Assembly (NCBI GenBank): GCA_016794585.1
Contig: JAEUJM010000042.1
Coordinates: 62,001 to 126,000, forward strand
Length of the DNA stretch: 64,000 nucleotides
Direction of reading: 5' to 3'
Source: Acidimicrobiales bacterium
Lineage (GTDB): Bacteria; Actinomycetota; Acidimicrobiia; Acidimicrobiales; DATDAH01
Shown here: positions 34,763 through 42,846 of the stretch, piece after piece
How the letters are laid out: each line of letters starts with the position of its first letter
Position numbering within the stretch: position 1 is the stretch's first letter
The notes under the pieces: model-generated
The model's input: the letters and a program-made list of their open reading frames with translations, nothing else
Told to the model about the DNA's origin: nothing
Databases searched by the model: none
Made by a program: the position numbers and the translations under genes

Positions 34763-36070
34763 TCATGCCGCCTCGGCTCCGCTGCCGGTCGAGCCGTGCA
34801 TGCGTGCGTCGGTGTCGATGATCTCCAGCTCGCTCGGGCCGAGGACATGTTGGACCACGGCCGTTCTGCCACCGAGCTTCCACAGGGCTCTGCCGCGGGT
34901 GAGCTGGCCGATGATGCTGGCCTCGGGTCCGGTGAGTCCGAAGTGGGCGATTGCGGCGTCGAGCTGATCGGGGGCTTGGCGGAGGATGATCTTGGTGGCC
35001 GAGTCGGCGAGCAGCCCGGCGGCGATCTTGCTGGTGGCGGTGCCGTCGTCGGCCTGGGCCACGAGGTCGGATGCGCGGTGGGTGATGCAGAGATTGGCCA
35101 CGCCGTAGGTGCGGCCGAGCTTGAAGCAGGTCTGGAGGTAGCCGGCGGTGTCGCGGTTGCCGAGAAGTGCCCATGCTTCGTCCAGGATCTGCACCCGTTG
35201 GGGGCCGGGGCACGCCATGAGCTGTTGGAACCAGCCGGCCGCGGCGACCATGACGAGCGGGAGCGCGTCGGAGTCAAGCGGCACGGCGGAGAGGTCAAGC
35301 ACGACGCCGGGCCCGTCCCATCGCAGCGGAACGGTGGAGCGACCGTCGAACATGCCGCGCAGCGATCGGGACAGGAGCTTGTCCAGGGCGTAGGCGATCG
35401 TGCTTGTGTCGGCGGCGAGGTCGCGGTCGTTGGTGCGCAAACGATCGGTCATCGCCTCGGTTGGGTTGGCGACGAGTCGCGCCACGTCGGTGAGTGTGGG
35501 TTCGGTGAGCGGCGCGGTGGTGAGCTGCTCGATGGCGGCGAACACGACCGCGTCCTCGAGCTGGGTGAGCGTGCGTTCGAGGACGGTGCCGACGAGAGCG
35601 GCACACATCTCAGCGCGGCGGAGGATCTGCTTGTCCTCGGGTTCGTGTTCGGCAGCGGGCCCGGGTGCGAGCGGGTTGATGGTGGCGGTGCCACCAGGGC
35701 TAAGCTTCACCGTGGTGAGCCCGAGGTGCTCGGCGAGGGTGGCGTACTCACCTTTCGGGTCGGCGATGGCCGTCCAGCGGCCACGGGCACCTGTGCCGTA
35801 GACGGCGGCTTGGCGCCACAGGAGGCATTTCACGAGGGCGGACTTCCCGTTGCCGGGTTCGCCGAGGATCCAACCGTTGGGATTGGTGACCAGCCCCGTG
35901 GCGTAGGCCTCGAAGGGGTCCCAACAGAACTCGCCGCCTCCGGCCAGGAGGTCGAGTCCGATGTAGGTGCCGCGGTGCCCGAAGGAGCCTTGGACCGAGA
36001 AGGGATAGATGCTGGAGGTGTGGGCGGTGGTGCCCTGGTGGTAGCGGAGCCGCAGTGCTGGACGGCTCAT
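34763..36070 (-). CDS. VirB4/TraC-like conjugation ATPase
   Basis: This 435-residue ATPase has Walker A GEPGNGKSALV (about 70-80), a segment typical of VirB4 proteins (DPKGEYATLAEHLG), Walker B RVQILDEAWALLG and a following RTYGVANLCITHRASDL. It is shorter than VirB4 because the usual N-terminal half is encoded separately by the upstream SCO6880-like gene, whose stop overlaps this start (ATGA). It would energise assembly and substrate transfer of the type IV secretion channel at the inner face of the membrane. Confidence 0.9.
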   Translation of the reverse strand: MSRPALRLRYHQGTTAHTSSIYPFSVQGSFGHRGTYIGLDLLAGGGEFCWDPFEAYATGLVTNPNGWILGEPGNGKSALVKCLLWRQAAVYGTGARGRWTAIADPKGEYATLAEHLGLTTVKLSPGGTATINPLAPGPAAEHEPEDKQILRRAEMCAALVGTVLERTLTQLEDAVVFAAIEQLTTAPLTEPTLTDVARLVANPTEAMTDRLRTNDRDLAADTSTIAYALDKLLSRSLRGMFDGRSTVPLRWDGPGVVLDLSAVPLDSDALPLVMVAAAGWFQQLMACPGPQRVQILDEAWALLGNRDTAGYLQTCFKLGRTYGVANLCITHRASDLVAQADDGTATSKIAAGLLADSATKIILRQAPDQLDAAIAHFGLTGPEASIIGQLTRGRALWKLGGRTAVVQHVLGPSELEIIDTDARMHGSTGSGAEAA

Positions 36071-37557
36071 GACGCGAAGAGGGTCGAAGGGGCGAGGCCG
36101 AGCGGGAGCACGGCGGCCCAGCCGAGGTCCTGGCGGGCGTCGAGGACACGCAGGTCCATGCCGTTCTCACGGGCGAGTTGCTCGATGATTTCGCAGTGCT
36201 CATCGAGATCCTCGAGCGTGCGGGCCGCCACGGTGACCAGCCCGGCATACCCCATCTCGGGGTAGCCGGCGACGAGCTCCTCCTCACGATCGAGGAGGGC
36301 CTGCGTGGCACGCCGGTGGCGAGCGTCGATGCGCCGGCCCTTCTCCTCCTTGGTGACGGCATCGGACTCGAGCTTCACGAGGTCGCGCTCGATGCGCCGG
36401 CGGCTCTGGTGGGTCGAGACAGGTTGGAAGTAGACGGTCATCGACCGGGTGACGCCACCTCCGGAGAGGAACGGCTCCAGCCAGGCCGGCGGCACCGCGA
36501 GCCGGGGCCAGGTGCCGATCCACCAGGTGCGGTGGAACGCACCGTCGACGCGGAGGTGGCGCCAATCGGTCTCCAGCGCCAGGGGTCCGGCTGTGGGAGA
36601 TCGGACGAGGGCGAGCCGCTCGACCAGCCGGCCCTTGCGAGGGCGTGACCGCGCCCCGACGGGGTCGATTCGCGATCGGATGAGGCGTTGCAGCGCGGTG
36701 GGGTCAAGTGGGTCGAAGGCGGCCAGGTCCGCCGAGCGCAGCCCGCGCAGGAGCGCCTCGACCGAGGTGACGAGCGCTCGACGAAGTTGCTCGTCGGCGC
36801 CGCCCTTGCCGGCGCGGTGTCGGGAGAGGCGGTCGCGAGCGACGGTGATAGTCACGACGGCTTCGTGGTTGATCGCCGAGGTGGTGCCGACCTCGAGCAA
36901 CTCCCGGTACGAGGCGGACGCGGTCTGGTTGGGGTCGCCGCGGTCGTCAGAGTCGAGCCAAGCGACGTGGTCGCCCATGCCCGACGGTTGGGCGAGGTCG
37001 GACCACGACAGGTGGGCGACGACCCCGCGTTCAACGGCGTATTGGCCCAGAAGGTCGCCCCACCCGGCAAGAAGCCGTTCCTGCTCGCCGCGGGGCTCGA
37101 CCACGAATTGCGGACCGGAGACCGGGACGACTGCAGTCAGGGTCTGGCGGTGCCGGTCTCGGACCGCGCCGAGGGACATCCCAGCCCGCCAGTCGATGCC
37201 GACGATGTCGAGTCCGTCGAGGCAGGGCGGCATCGGGGCCGGTCCGTCGGTCGTGGACCACAGCGGGAGCGGGGCGACCCACCGGCGACCGCGCCGCAGC
37301 CGCGCCCACACCCATCCGATGAGCAGAGGTACCCACTCCCAGGTGGCGTGTCCGCCAATGCGAGTGAAGCTCACCACCGCCGCTCCGATGACCGGGGCCG
37401 CGGCGACCGGGAGCAGCGCACCGGACGTCAAGGCCGCGACGCCGAGCGTGATCCCGCCACCCAGCAGCGCACACTGGACTACGCCCAGGCCGAGGAAGAT
37501 GCCGGACGAGTCGAGTGGCTCGAGCCGGTAGGTTCGTTCGAGGCGTTCACTTGCCAT
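36067..37557 (-). CDS. SCO6880-like conjugation protein
   Basis: This 496-residue protein starts at the ATG at 37557. The frame extends far upstream but there overlaps the TrbL-like gene. It begins with a polar segment, then two membrane helices (about 19-60, with GVVQCALLGGGITLGVAAL and LLPVAAAPVIGAAVVSF), as in PrgI/VirB3-type proteins. A large cytoplasmic part follows (VVPVSGPQFVVEPRGEQER, ATVTVARD-like strands, WWIGTWPRLAVPP, LEPFLSGGGVTRSMTVYFQP), resembling the N-terminal half of VirB4. With the next ATPase gene it makes up a split VirB3-VirB4 unit. The family name is from memory. Confidence 0.8.
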   Translation of the reverse strand: MASERLERTYRLEPLDSSGIFLGLGVVQCALLGGGITLGVAALTSGALLPVAAAPVIGAAVVSFTRIGGHATWEWVPLLIGWVWARLRRGRRWVAPLPLWSTTDGPAPMPPCLDGLDIVGIDWRAGMSLGAVRDRHRQTLTAVVPVSGPQFVVEPRGEQERLLAGWGDLLGQYAVERGVVAHLSWSDLAQPSGMGDHVAWLDSDDRGDPNQTASASYRELLEVGTTSAINHEAVVTITVARDRLSRHRAGKGGADEQLRRALVTSVEALLRGLRSADLAAFDPLDPTALQRLIRSRIDPVGARSRPRKGRLVERLALVRSPTAGPLALETDWRHLRVDGAFHRTWWIGTWPRLAVPPAWLEPFLSGGGVTRSMTVYFQPVSTHQSRRRIERDLVKLESDAVTKEEKGRRIDARHRRATQALLDREEELVAGYPEMGYAGLVTVAARTLEDLDEHCEIIEQLARENGMDLRVLDARQDLGWAAVLPLGLAPSTLFAS

Positions 37558-38980
37558 TGGGCCCTCGCGGTGGCGGTGGCGGCTTCGACCCGTTGGACCC
37601 CGAGGGGCGATCCGGACGCGATGGCGGTCGCGATGGCGGTGCACCGCCTGCCGTCGGTAGCGGGTCCGAGGCTGCACCACCACTGGACCGCGGCGGTCTG
37701 CCACCGGAGGGAGCCGAGGTCGATGCGTCGCTGGCGGCCTGGGCGGAGTCGGTTGTTGCTCGGGCGCCGGTGGACGCTGCCTTCTTGGCGGTCTCGGCGG
37801 CGACGGCGGCGACGGCGAGCGGCCCTGCTGCGGCGGCGGCACCACCAGCTCCGGCCGCGCCGCTTGCACCACCGCCGGCTCCCGCGCCGGCACCCGCCGC
37901 GGGTGACGCTCCAGCCCCGGCACTGGATGCGGCGCGTCCGTTGGCGATCTGACTGAAGCGGCGTCCCGACACCATCTGGGCGGTGTTGGCCATCATCATC
38001 CCCTGGTGCCCGGCGCGTACCGGCCCGCCCTTGACGCCCTGGGCGACGACGGCTGCTTCGGTCATCGGCAGCAACCGGGCGATGAGCAGCGGCGAGAACG
38101 CCGAGACCCCGAAGGCTGCTGCCGCGGTCAGGAGGATGCCGACGGCTTGGGTGACCGACCCGCCGGGGTCCTCGGCGAAGACCTCCGGTTCCGGCAGGGC
38201 GGTCACCTCGCCACCAGAGCCGGACCCAACCGCAGCGGCGGCGGCGACCGCGAGGGCGATGGCGATGACAAGCTTGGAGAGGATGAGCGCCACCAGCAGG
38301 TCGAGGAGCTTGCGGCTCGCTCCCTTGGTGGCGGGCCAGAGGCGAGTAGCGAACACCAGCGGCGCCAGCGCGACCACGATGTAGATGAGCGCGGAGCGCA
38401 CGACGAGCTCGGCGACGAGCACGAGGCCGGCGAGAACGGTCACGAGGCCGAGCACGAAGACCACGAAGGCGGTGGAGTGGCCGCCGGTGAGCCGGTCGAG
38501 GCTGGCGACGACGGTGCCGAACTCGGAGATGTCGTCCTGGAAGTTGTCGAGGACCTGCCCCGAGAGCGCGTCGGTGAGCCGGATGAGCAGCTGAGTGATG
38601 GTGACCAGGCCGATCATCCCGATGATCGAGACAGGCAGCTCGAGCGCGATGCGTCGGAGCATCCCGCCGACATCGCCGTTGACGGTGCCCTGGATGATCC
38701 CGGCGAGCACGAACAGCAGCAGAAGGCTGGCGCCGATGCTGACCGTCGTTGCGTAAGGGCCGTCGCCGGTGAGGAACCAGTCGGCTTGGACGTTGGGGTC
38801 CGTCGAGTCCAGGAAGAAGTTGAAGACGCCACCCACGGTCCACACGACGGCGTCGACGATCCACGCGGTGAGCCCGCCGATGATGGCCTCGAAGCCGGCG
38901 GTGGCGGCGCCGCCGACGAAACCAGTGACCTTGTCGATGACCCAGCCGACGGGGTTGGGGAAGCCGATTCCGAGGATCAC
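37547..38980 (-). CDS. TrbL/VirB6-like conjugal transfer membrane protein
   Basis: This 477-residue protein begins at the GTG at 38980, overlapping the upstream stop (GTGA). It has an N-terminal amphipathic part, then about six helices (for example ASLLLLFVLAGIIQGTV, VSIIGMIGLVTITQLLIRL, AFVVFVLGLVTVLAGLVLV, SALIYIVVALAPLVFATRLW). A long cytoplasmic tail of Ala/Gly- and Pro-rich low complexity (about 350-477) follows. The helix pattern and the LAPLVFATRLWPATK region match TrbL/VirB6 proteins, which line the secretion pore. The tail frame overlaps the next gene by 11 bp. Confidence 0.85.
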   Translation of the reverse strand: MILGIGFPNPVGWVIDKVTGFVGGAATAGFEAIIGGLTAWIVDAVVWTVGGVFNFFLDSTDPNVQADWFLTGDGPYATTVSIGASLLLLFVLAGIIQGTVNGDVGGMLRRIALELPVSIIGMIGLVTITQLLIRLTDALSGQVLDNFQDDISEFGTVVASLDRLTGGHSTAFVVFVLGLVTVLAGLVLVAELVVRSALIYIVVALAPLVFATRLWPATKGASRKLLDLLVALILSKLVIAIALAVAAAAAVGSGSGGEVTALPEPEVFAEDPGGSVTQAVGILLTAAAAFGVSAFSPLLIARLLPMTEAAVVAQGVKGGPVRAGHQGMMMANTAQMVSGRRFSQIANGRAASSAGAGASPAAGAGAGAGGGASGAAGAGGAAAAAGPLAVAAVAAETAKKAASTGARATTDSAQAASDASTSAPSGGRPPRSSGGAASDPLPTAGGAPPSRPPSRPDRPSGSNGSKPPPPPRGPNGK

Positions 38981-39693
38981 GAAACCGGCTCCCCGTCGAT
39001 GCGGGTGAACCCATCGAGGGCCTGGTCGAACGGCTCGGCGTCCCACGGCTGATCCTGGGGGCCGGTGATCGGTGTCGGGCCCGGGGTGTCCCGAACGCCG
39101 TCGACTCTCCAGTCACCGTCGATCCATGAGAGGTCGAGGGTGACGGTGAGGAACTCCGACTGTGGCGCGGCGACGCCAGCGGCGGACAGGACCGTGACGG
39201 TCCACACCGAGACGCGGGCTTCGGAGCTCCGGTAGTGCTCGACTCGCCAGGCCAACGGGCGAACGAGCCACCAGATCCGACCCTGGGACTGGCCGAGCTG
39301 GTTGCGTGCCATCGAGACGTCGACGACCACGTCCTCGGCCAGTCGTGGTGCGGCCACCGGTGTCGCGATCTCTGCGACGGCGGCTTCGATCTCGTCGTCG
39401 GTGAAGTACAGCCACCGTTGCGATGCCGTCGCGTACGCCACCGCGGCGGCGACCGCTCCCGACTCATCGGCGCTGAACCCAACCGCACCGGCCGCTTCAC
39501 CCTCCGGCCCCGGTTCATCGGCCGGAGGTGTTGGCCGCGGCTCCTCGGCCGCTGCTCGAGCATCGGCTCGCGCCGGGCTGGACGAGGAGTCCTGTGTCAG
39601 CCGGACGAGGAACACCCCCGCGACAAGGGCGACCACCACGACCGCGGCGACGGCCGCCGTACGCCAGGACGGCGGATCTGACTGGCGGGCCAT
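38977..39693 (-). CDS. VirB8/TraM-like conjugal transfer protein (NTF2-like)
   Basis: This 238-residue protein has a single N-terminal helix (AAVAAVVVVALVAGVFLVRL, about 13-32), a Pro/Ala/Glu-rich linker, and an extracytoplasmic alpha+beta domain (AVAYATASQRWLYFTDDEIE, WWLVRPLAWRVEHYRSSEARVSV, FLTVTLDLSWIDGDWRVDGV) of the NTF2/VirB8 kind. VirB8 proteins organise the secretion channel in the membrane. It overlaps both neighbours by 4 bp. Confidence 0.8.
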   Translation of the reverse strand: MARQSDPPSWRTAAVAAVVVVALVAGVFLVRLTQDSSSSPARADARAAAEEPRPTPPADEPGPEGEAAGAVGFSADESGAVAAAVAYATASQRWLYFTDDEIEAAVAEIATPVAAPRLAEDVVVDVSMARNQLGQSQGRIWWLVRPLAWRVEHYRSSEARVSVWTVTVLSAAGVAAPQSEFLTVTLDLSWIDGDWRVDGVRDTPGPTPITGPQDQPWDAEPFDQALDGFTRIDGEPVS

Positions 39694-39983
39694 CAGCTCG
39701 CCGCCTCGAACAGCATGTTGACCGCGGTCGGAGCGACACCGGCGAGGATCGCACCGACCACACCACCGAGGGCAAGGGTCTTGCCCCGACTGGCGCCCCC
39801 GTAGCTACCACCCTCCCGGGCCAGGCCGTACATGGCCGCGCCGATGAGCAGCGCGGCAAGGCTGCCCCACAAGGCGAGCATCTGCGCCCAATTCAGGAGC
39901 TGCTGGATCAGGTCGGCACCAGGCATGCCATCGGTGCTCGGGTCAACCTGGACCTGGGCCAGGACACGAAGAATCGTAATCAT
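39693..39983 (-). CDS. DUF6112-like small membrane protein (pilin/VirB2-like position)
   Basis: This 96-residue protein has two helices (ALWGSLAALLIGAAMYGLA and TLALGGVVGAILAGVAPTAVNMLF) after a polar VDPSTDGMPGADLIQQLLN segment. The two-helix plan with GGSYGGASRGK between them matches DUF6112 proteins of actinobacterial conjugation loci and resembles VirB2/TrbC pilins in topology. The ATG at 39983 is chosen because translation from it begins just before conserved-looking sequence. It is the first gene of the minus-strand transfer operon ending at 33689. Confidence 0.75.
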   Translation of the reverse strand: MITILRVLAQVQVDPSTDGMPGADLIQQLLNWAQMLALWGSLAALLIGAAMYGLAREGGSYGGASRGKTLALGGVVGAILAGVAPTAVNMLFEAAS

Positions 39984-40098
39984 CAGGGAACCCCCTCGGG
40001 AGCGGTGAGACGTAGGCGTCACTCCCGTAGGCCCCATGACGGGCGCCGACTCTCCACCCGATCGCGAAGAATCCGCGCCGTGCGGGGCCTACCGGGTC
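39984..40098. promoter_or_regulatory. Divergent promoter region with CGTAGGC repeats
   Basis: This short region lies between the transfer operon (minus) and the cell-wall hydrolase (plus). CGTAGGC occurs at 40011-40017 and 40026-40032. The first copy sits inside the partial palindrome GTGAGACGTAGGCGTCAC. The same heptamer core occurs in the palindrome at 58469-58480, suggesting a shared operator. Confidence 0.35.
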
Positions 40099-41238
40099 AT
40101 GAAGCAACCACGACTCGGTGCAGCAATCGCCCTCGCATGCGTTCTCACCGTTGGTGGGTTCACCGCTCTGCCGATCCTCGCGGTCGGCATCGGCGCCTCA
40201 ACGCCCTGCGGGCAGAAGGGGGAGATCGCCGACGACGGCACCCCGAGCATCCTCGGGCCGTCCGCCCTCACCGTGGTCGACCTGCGCTCGTGGTGGACCG
40301 GCACGGGTCGGGGCCAACCGTCGCGGCTCGGTGTCGCCATCGGTGACCTGATCGCACTTTTCCTCTCCGAGGGCGACGCCGAAGGAGTCCGCGGCGACCT
40401 CGCGCTCGCCCAGGCCGTGCTGGAGACCGGGTACTTCACCAACAGCGACACCGCCATCAACAACTTCGCCGGCATCGCCCACTACGACGGCACCGCCTCT
40501 GGTTCCGGGTTCGCCGACCCGATCATCGGCGTCCGAGCACAGATCCAGCTGCTCAAGAAGTACGCGCTCGGCAACGACGCCCCGCTCGCCAACGCCGACG
40601 TCGCCCTGAATGCCGGCGCGTCGGCGACCACATGGGGAGGGCTTGCTGGCACCTGGGCCTCGGACACCAACTACTGGACCTCGCTCAGCTCCGTCTACGA
40701 GTCCATGCGCACCTACGCCGGGACGAACCCCAGTCAGCTCGAGCCCTCCGCTCCGATCGGCGCGACGCCATGCCCAGCCGGCGACCTGGCCATCAGCGGC
40801 GACTACGCCCTGCCACTCGAACGGCGCTGGTACGACGAGCATCCCGAGTGGTTCACGAAGCCCCACCACGACTACCCGGCCGCCGACATCCCAGTTCCGG
40901 TCGGCACGCCGCTGTTTGCGGTCACCACTGGCGTCGTCGTCGGCACCCCAACCAGCGGCAAGTGCGGGATCGGCGTCGTGTTCAACGGCGACGACGGCGC
41001 GCAGTACACGTACTGCCACGGCCAACCCGGCACGCAGGCCGTGGCGATCGGCGACCGTGTCACTGCCGGGCAGTACCTGCTCGACAGCGCCTCCACCGGC
41101 AACAGCACCGGACCCCACCTCCACTTCAGCATCGAGGCCGGCGGGGCGAAGCGCTGCCCCCAACCCTTCTTCGTCGCCATCGCCGACGGTCAGCCCCTCG
41201 CCCCCGAAGGTCTTCCGACCACCGGCTGCACCAACTGA
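40099..41238 (+). CDS. Secreted cell-wall hydrolase: glucosaminidase plus M23 endopeptidase
   Basis: This 379-residue protein starts at the ATG at 40099, which places a good signal peptide (MKQPRLGAAIALACVLTVGG) at the N-terminus; a start at 40036 would add 21 polar residues. The first domain (ALAQAVLETGYFTNSDTAINN, FAGIAHYDGTASGS, IGVRAQIQLLKKYA) is a glucosaminidase. The second has the M23 metallopeptidase motifs HHDYPAADIPVPVGTP (HxxxD) and GPHLHF (HxH). It would cut both glycan strands and peptide bridges, opening the peptidoglycan for the transfer machinery (a VirB1-like job). Confidence 0.85.
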   Translation: MKQPRLGAAIALACVLTVGGFTALPILAVGIGASTPCGQKGEIADDGTPSILGPSALTVVDLRSWWTGTGRGQPSRLGVAIGDLIALFLSEGDAEGVRGDLALAQAVLETGYFTNSDTAINNFAGIAHYDGTASGSGFADPIIGVRAQIQLLKKYALGNDAPLANADVALNAGASATTWGGLAGTWASDTNYWTSLSSVYESMRTYAGTNPSQLEPSAPIGATPCPAGDLAISGDYALPLERRWYDEHPEWFTKPHHDYPAADIPVPVGTPLFAVTTGVVVGTPTSGKCGIGVVFNGDDGAQYTYCHGQPGTQAVAIGDRVTAGQYLLDSASTGNSTGPHLHFSIEAGGAKRCPQPFFVAIADGQPLAPEGLPTTGCTN

Positions 41239-41252
41239 CGTAGGTTCCATCG

Positions 41253-41654
41253 ATGGCCGCGTTCCATGCCGTGTACTACCGAGAGGCTGGCGGGGCCGAG
41301 CCCGTACGCGACTTCCTCGACGATCTCGATGACGAGGTCGCTGCCGTCCTGGCCCAGCAAATCGACCGACTGAACTTGCTCAGCGACGAGGTTCCCCACC
41401 TCCCGTTCCCACACAGCTCGCAGGTCGACGGGGAGCTGCGCGAGCTTCGCTGCCACTACGGGCGACAGCTCTTCCGGATCCTGTACCGCCGCTCGGACCG
41501 CCTCCTGGTGCTACTCCACATCCTGTCGAAGCGGACCGCCAAGATCCCCGCGCAAGACATCACCGTCGCCCAAGAGCGCTGGGACGACTTCAAGGCCCGG
41601 ATGGAGGCCGATCCCCGGACCCCGCCCCGGGCGGCGGGCCACGATGCCCCCTGA
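41253..41654 (+). CDS. RelE/HigB-family toxin
   Basis: This 133-residue protein resembles phage-derived Gp49-like/HigB toxins: FHAVYYREAGGAEPVRDFL, LLSDEVPHLPFPHSSQV, GELRELRCHYGRQLFRILYR and LVLLHILSKRTAKIP. These ribosome-dependent mRNA interferases usually precede their antitoxin gene, as here. It would arrest growth of cells that lose the element. A CGTAGGT heptamer lies 8 bases before the ATG. Confidence 0.85.
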   Translation: MAAFHAVYYREAGGAEPVRDFLDDLDDEVAAVLAQQIDRLNLLSDEVPHLPFPHSSQVDGELRELRCHYGRQLFRILYRRSDRLLVLLHILSKRTAKIPAQDITVAQERWDDFKARMEADPRTPPRAAGHDAP

Positions 41655-41700
41655 CGACACGGTTCGCAGAACTGCTAACCTGTTCCTAGAGGTGACCGCC

Positions 41701-42042
41701 ATGGCCAAGAACGACAGCCCCATCGGAAGCAGCGTCGAAGAGCACATCGGCCAACGTCGCGCCCGGAGCCCCAAGTACCGGGAGACCCAGGACCGGCTCC
41801 GTCCGTTCGAGGAGATCGCCCGCATGGTGATCATGCGTCGAGCCCATCTCGGTCTGACCCAGCAAGAACTGGCAGAGCGGATGGACACCACCAAGTCGGT
41901 GATCTCCCGCATCGAGAGCGGTCAGCACCGCAGCGGTACCGACACCCTGCGACGCCTCGCCGTGGCCCTCGACGGCCACGCCGTCATCGGCTTCGAGTTC
42001 GACTCGGCGCAACCAGCTCGATCCGACCTGGTCCGTCTCTAG
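41701..42042 (+). CDS. XRE/HigA-family antitoxin
   Basis: This 113-residue protein starts at the ATG at 41701 with GAGGTGA upstream; an earlier start would overlap the toxin. Residues about 40-100 form a helix-turn-helix of the XRE type (MVIMRRAHLGLTQQELAERM, DTTKSVISRIESGQHRSGTDTL). It should bind the toxin and repress the pair. It follows the toxin gene by 46 bases, which allows a second promoter or translational coupling. Confidence 0.85.
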   Translation: MAKNDSPIGSSVEEHIGQRRARSPKYRETQDRLRPFEEIARMVIMRRAHLGLTQQELAERMDTTKSVISRIESGQHRSGTDTLRRLAVALDGHAVIGFEFDSAQPARSDLVRL

Positions 42043-42105
42043 CGACCCCACCGACCATGCCTTGGGCTTGCTGAGCCAGATGCGTCGCCTCGTCGAGCCC
42101 GCGTC

Positions 42106-42765
42106 ATGACGGACAAGCAGAAAGACTTCGCCGTCGAACTCTCGGCCGGCGCCATCCTGCTGCTGCTCGGAGTGTTCGTGATCGCGACCCGGTGGCCGAA
42201 CTGGCTTAAGGCCGTCGTGGTCATCGGGATCGTGCTTCTCTCCATCATTGCTGTTGTGCTGGTGGCACCCGTGGGAACCCGTATTCGGGCGCGAGCGGTC
42301 CAGGGTTCGAGGCATGCGCCACCTCCAGCGCCGCCAACTCTCGTGGAACAGCTTGACGAAACCTGGTTCGTCACCTTTACGTCCGGCCCGTACCCAGCCG
42401 GGTCGGACGGGCTGGTGCAGTACGCGACTGCGATCGCTGCGGTCGATCGGGTGGAGGGCGACGAGGTGGTGCTCCGATGGCGTGACAAGGGATCTTTCCC
42501 AGCCAGAGTGCCGATCAAGCTCCTCGAAGCCACGCGGGTGTACCGCTTCCGTGGCGACGGGGACGACCGACGTCGTGTTCGCGTCGAGAACGACGGTCTT
42601 CGCGTCCAGGGACCGGGCGGAGTCGTCACCGGAAGCGGCTGGCGCGCGCATCAACGCTCGCCGCATCAGATCGCCTTCTCTCGCTGCAAGGATCTGAGCT
42701 CCGAGGACAAAATGGTGATGGAAGCTGATGCGGACCTCGGCTCCTACGACCTCGAAGGTCTCTGA
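42106..42765 (+). CDS. Hypothetical membrane protein
   Basis: This 219-residue protein begins with two adjacent helices (AGAILLLLGVFVIATRW and AVVVIGIVLLSIIAVVLVA, about residues 14-56), followed by a basic stretch and a cytoplasmic domain with strands WFVTFTSGPYPAG, VDRVEGDEVVLRW and RRVRVENDGLRVQG. No family is recognised. It follows the toxin-antitoxin pair on the same strand by 63 bases and may belong to that accessory block. Confidence 0.7.
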   Translation: MTDKQKDFAVELSAGAILLLLGVFVIATRWPNWLKAVVVIGIVLLSIIAVVLVAPVGTRIRARAVQGSRHAPPPAPPTLVEQLDETWFVTFTSGPYPAGSDGLVQYATAIAAVDRVEGDEVVLRWRDKGSFPARVPIKLLEATRVYRFRGDGDDRRRVRVENDGLRVQGPGGVVTGSGWRAHQRSPHQIAFSRCKDLSSEDKMVMEADADLGSYDLEGL

Positions 42766-42846
42766 ACTCCCTCGATCAGGACGCTGAGCACCGAGTAGGG
42801 CTCTATCCCACGGAGCCAGAACTCGGCGAACTGTCAGTGCGGGCGA

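Noticed and set aside
37558..37923. Long N-terminal extension of the SCO6880-like protein
   Set aside because: It is Arg/Pro-rich and overlaps the low-complexity tail of the TrbL-like gene; the ATG at 37557 gives a normal start with two membrane helices.
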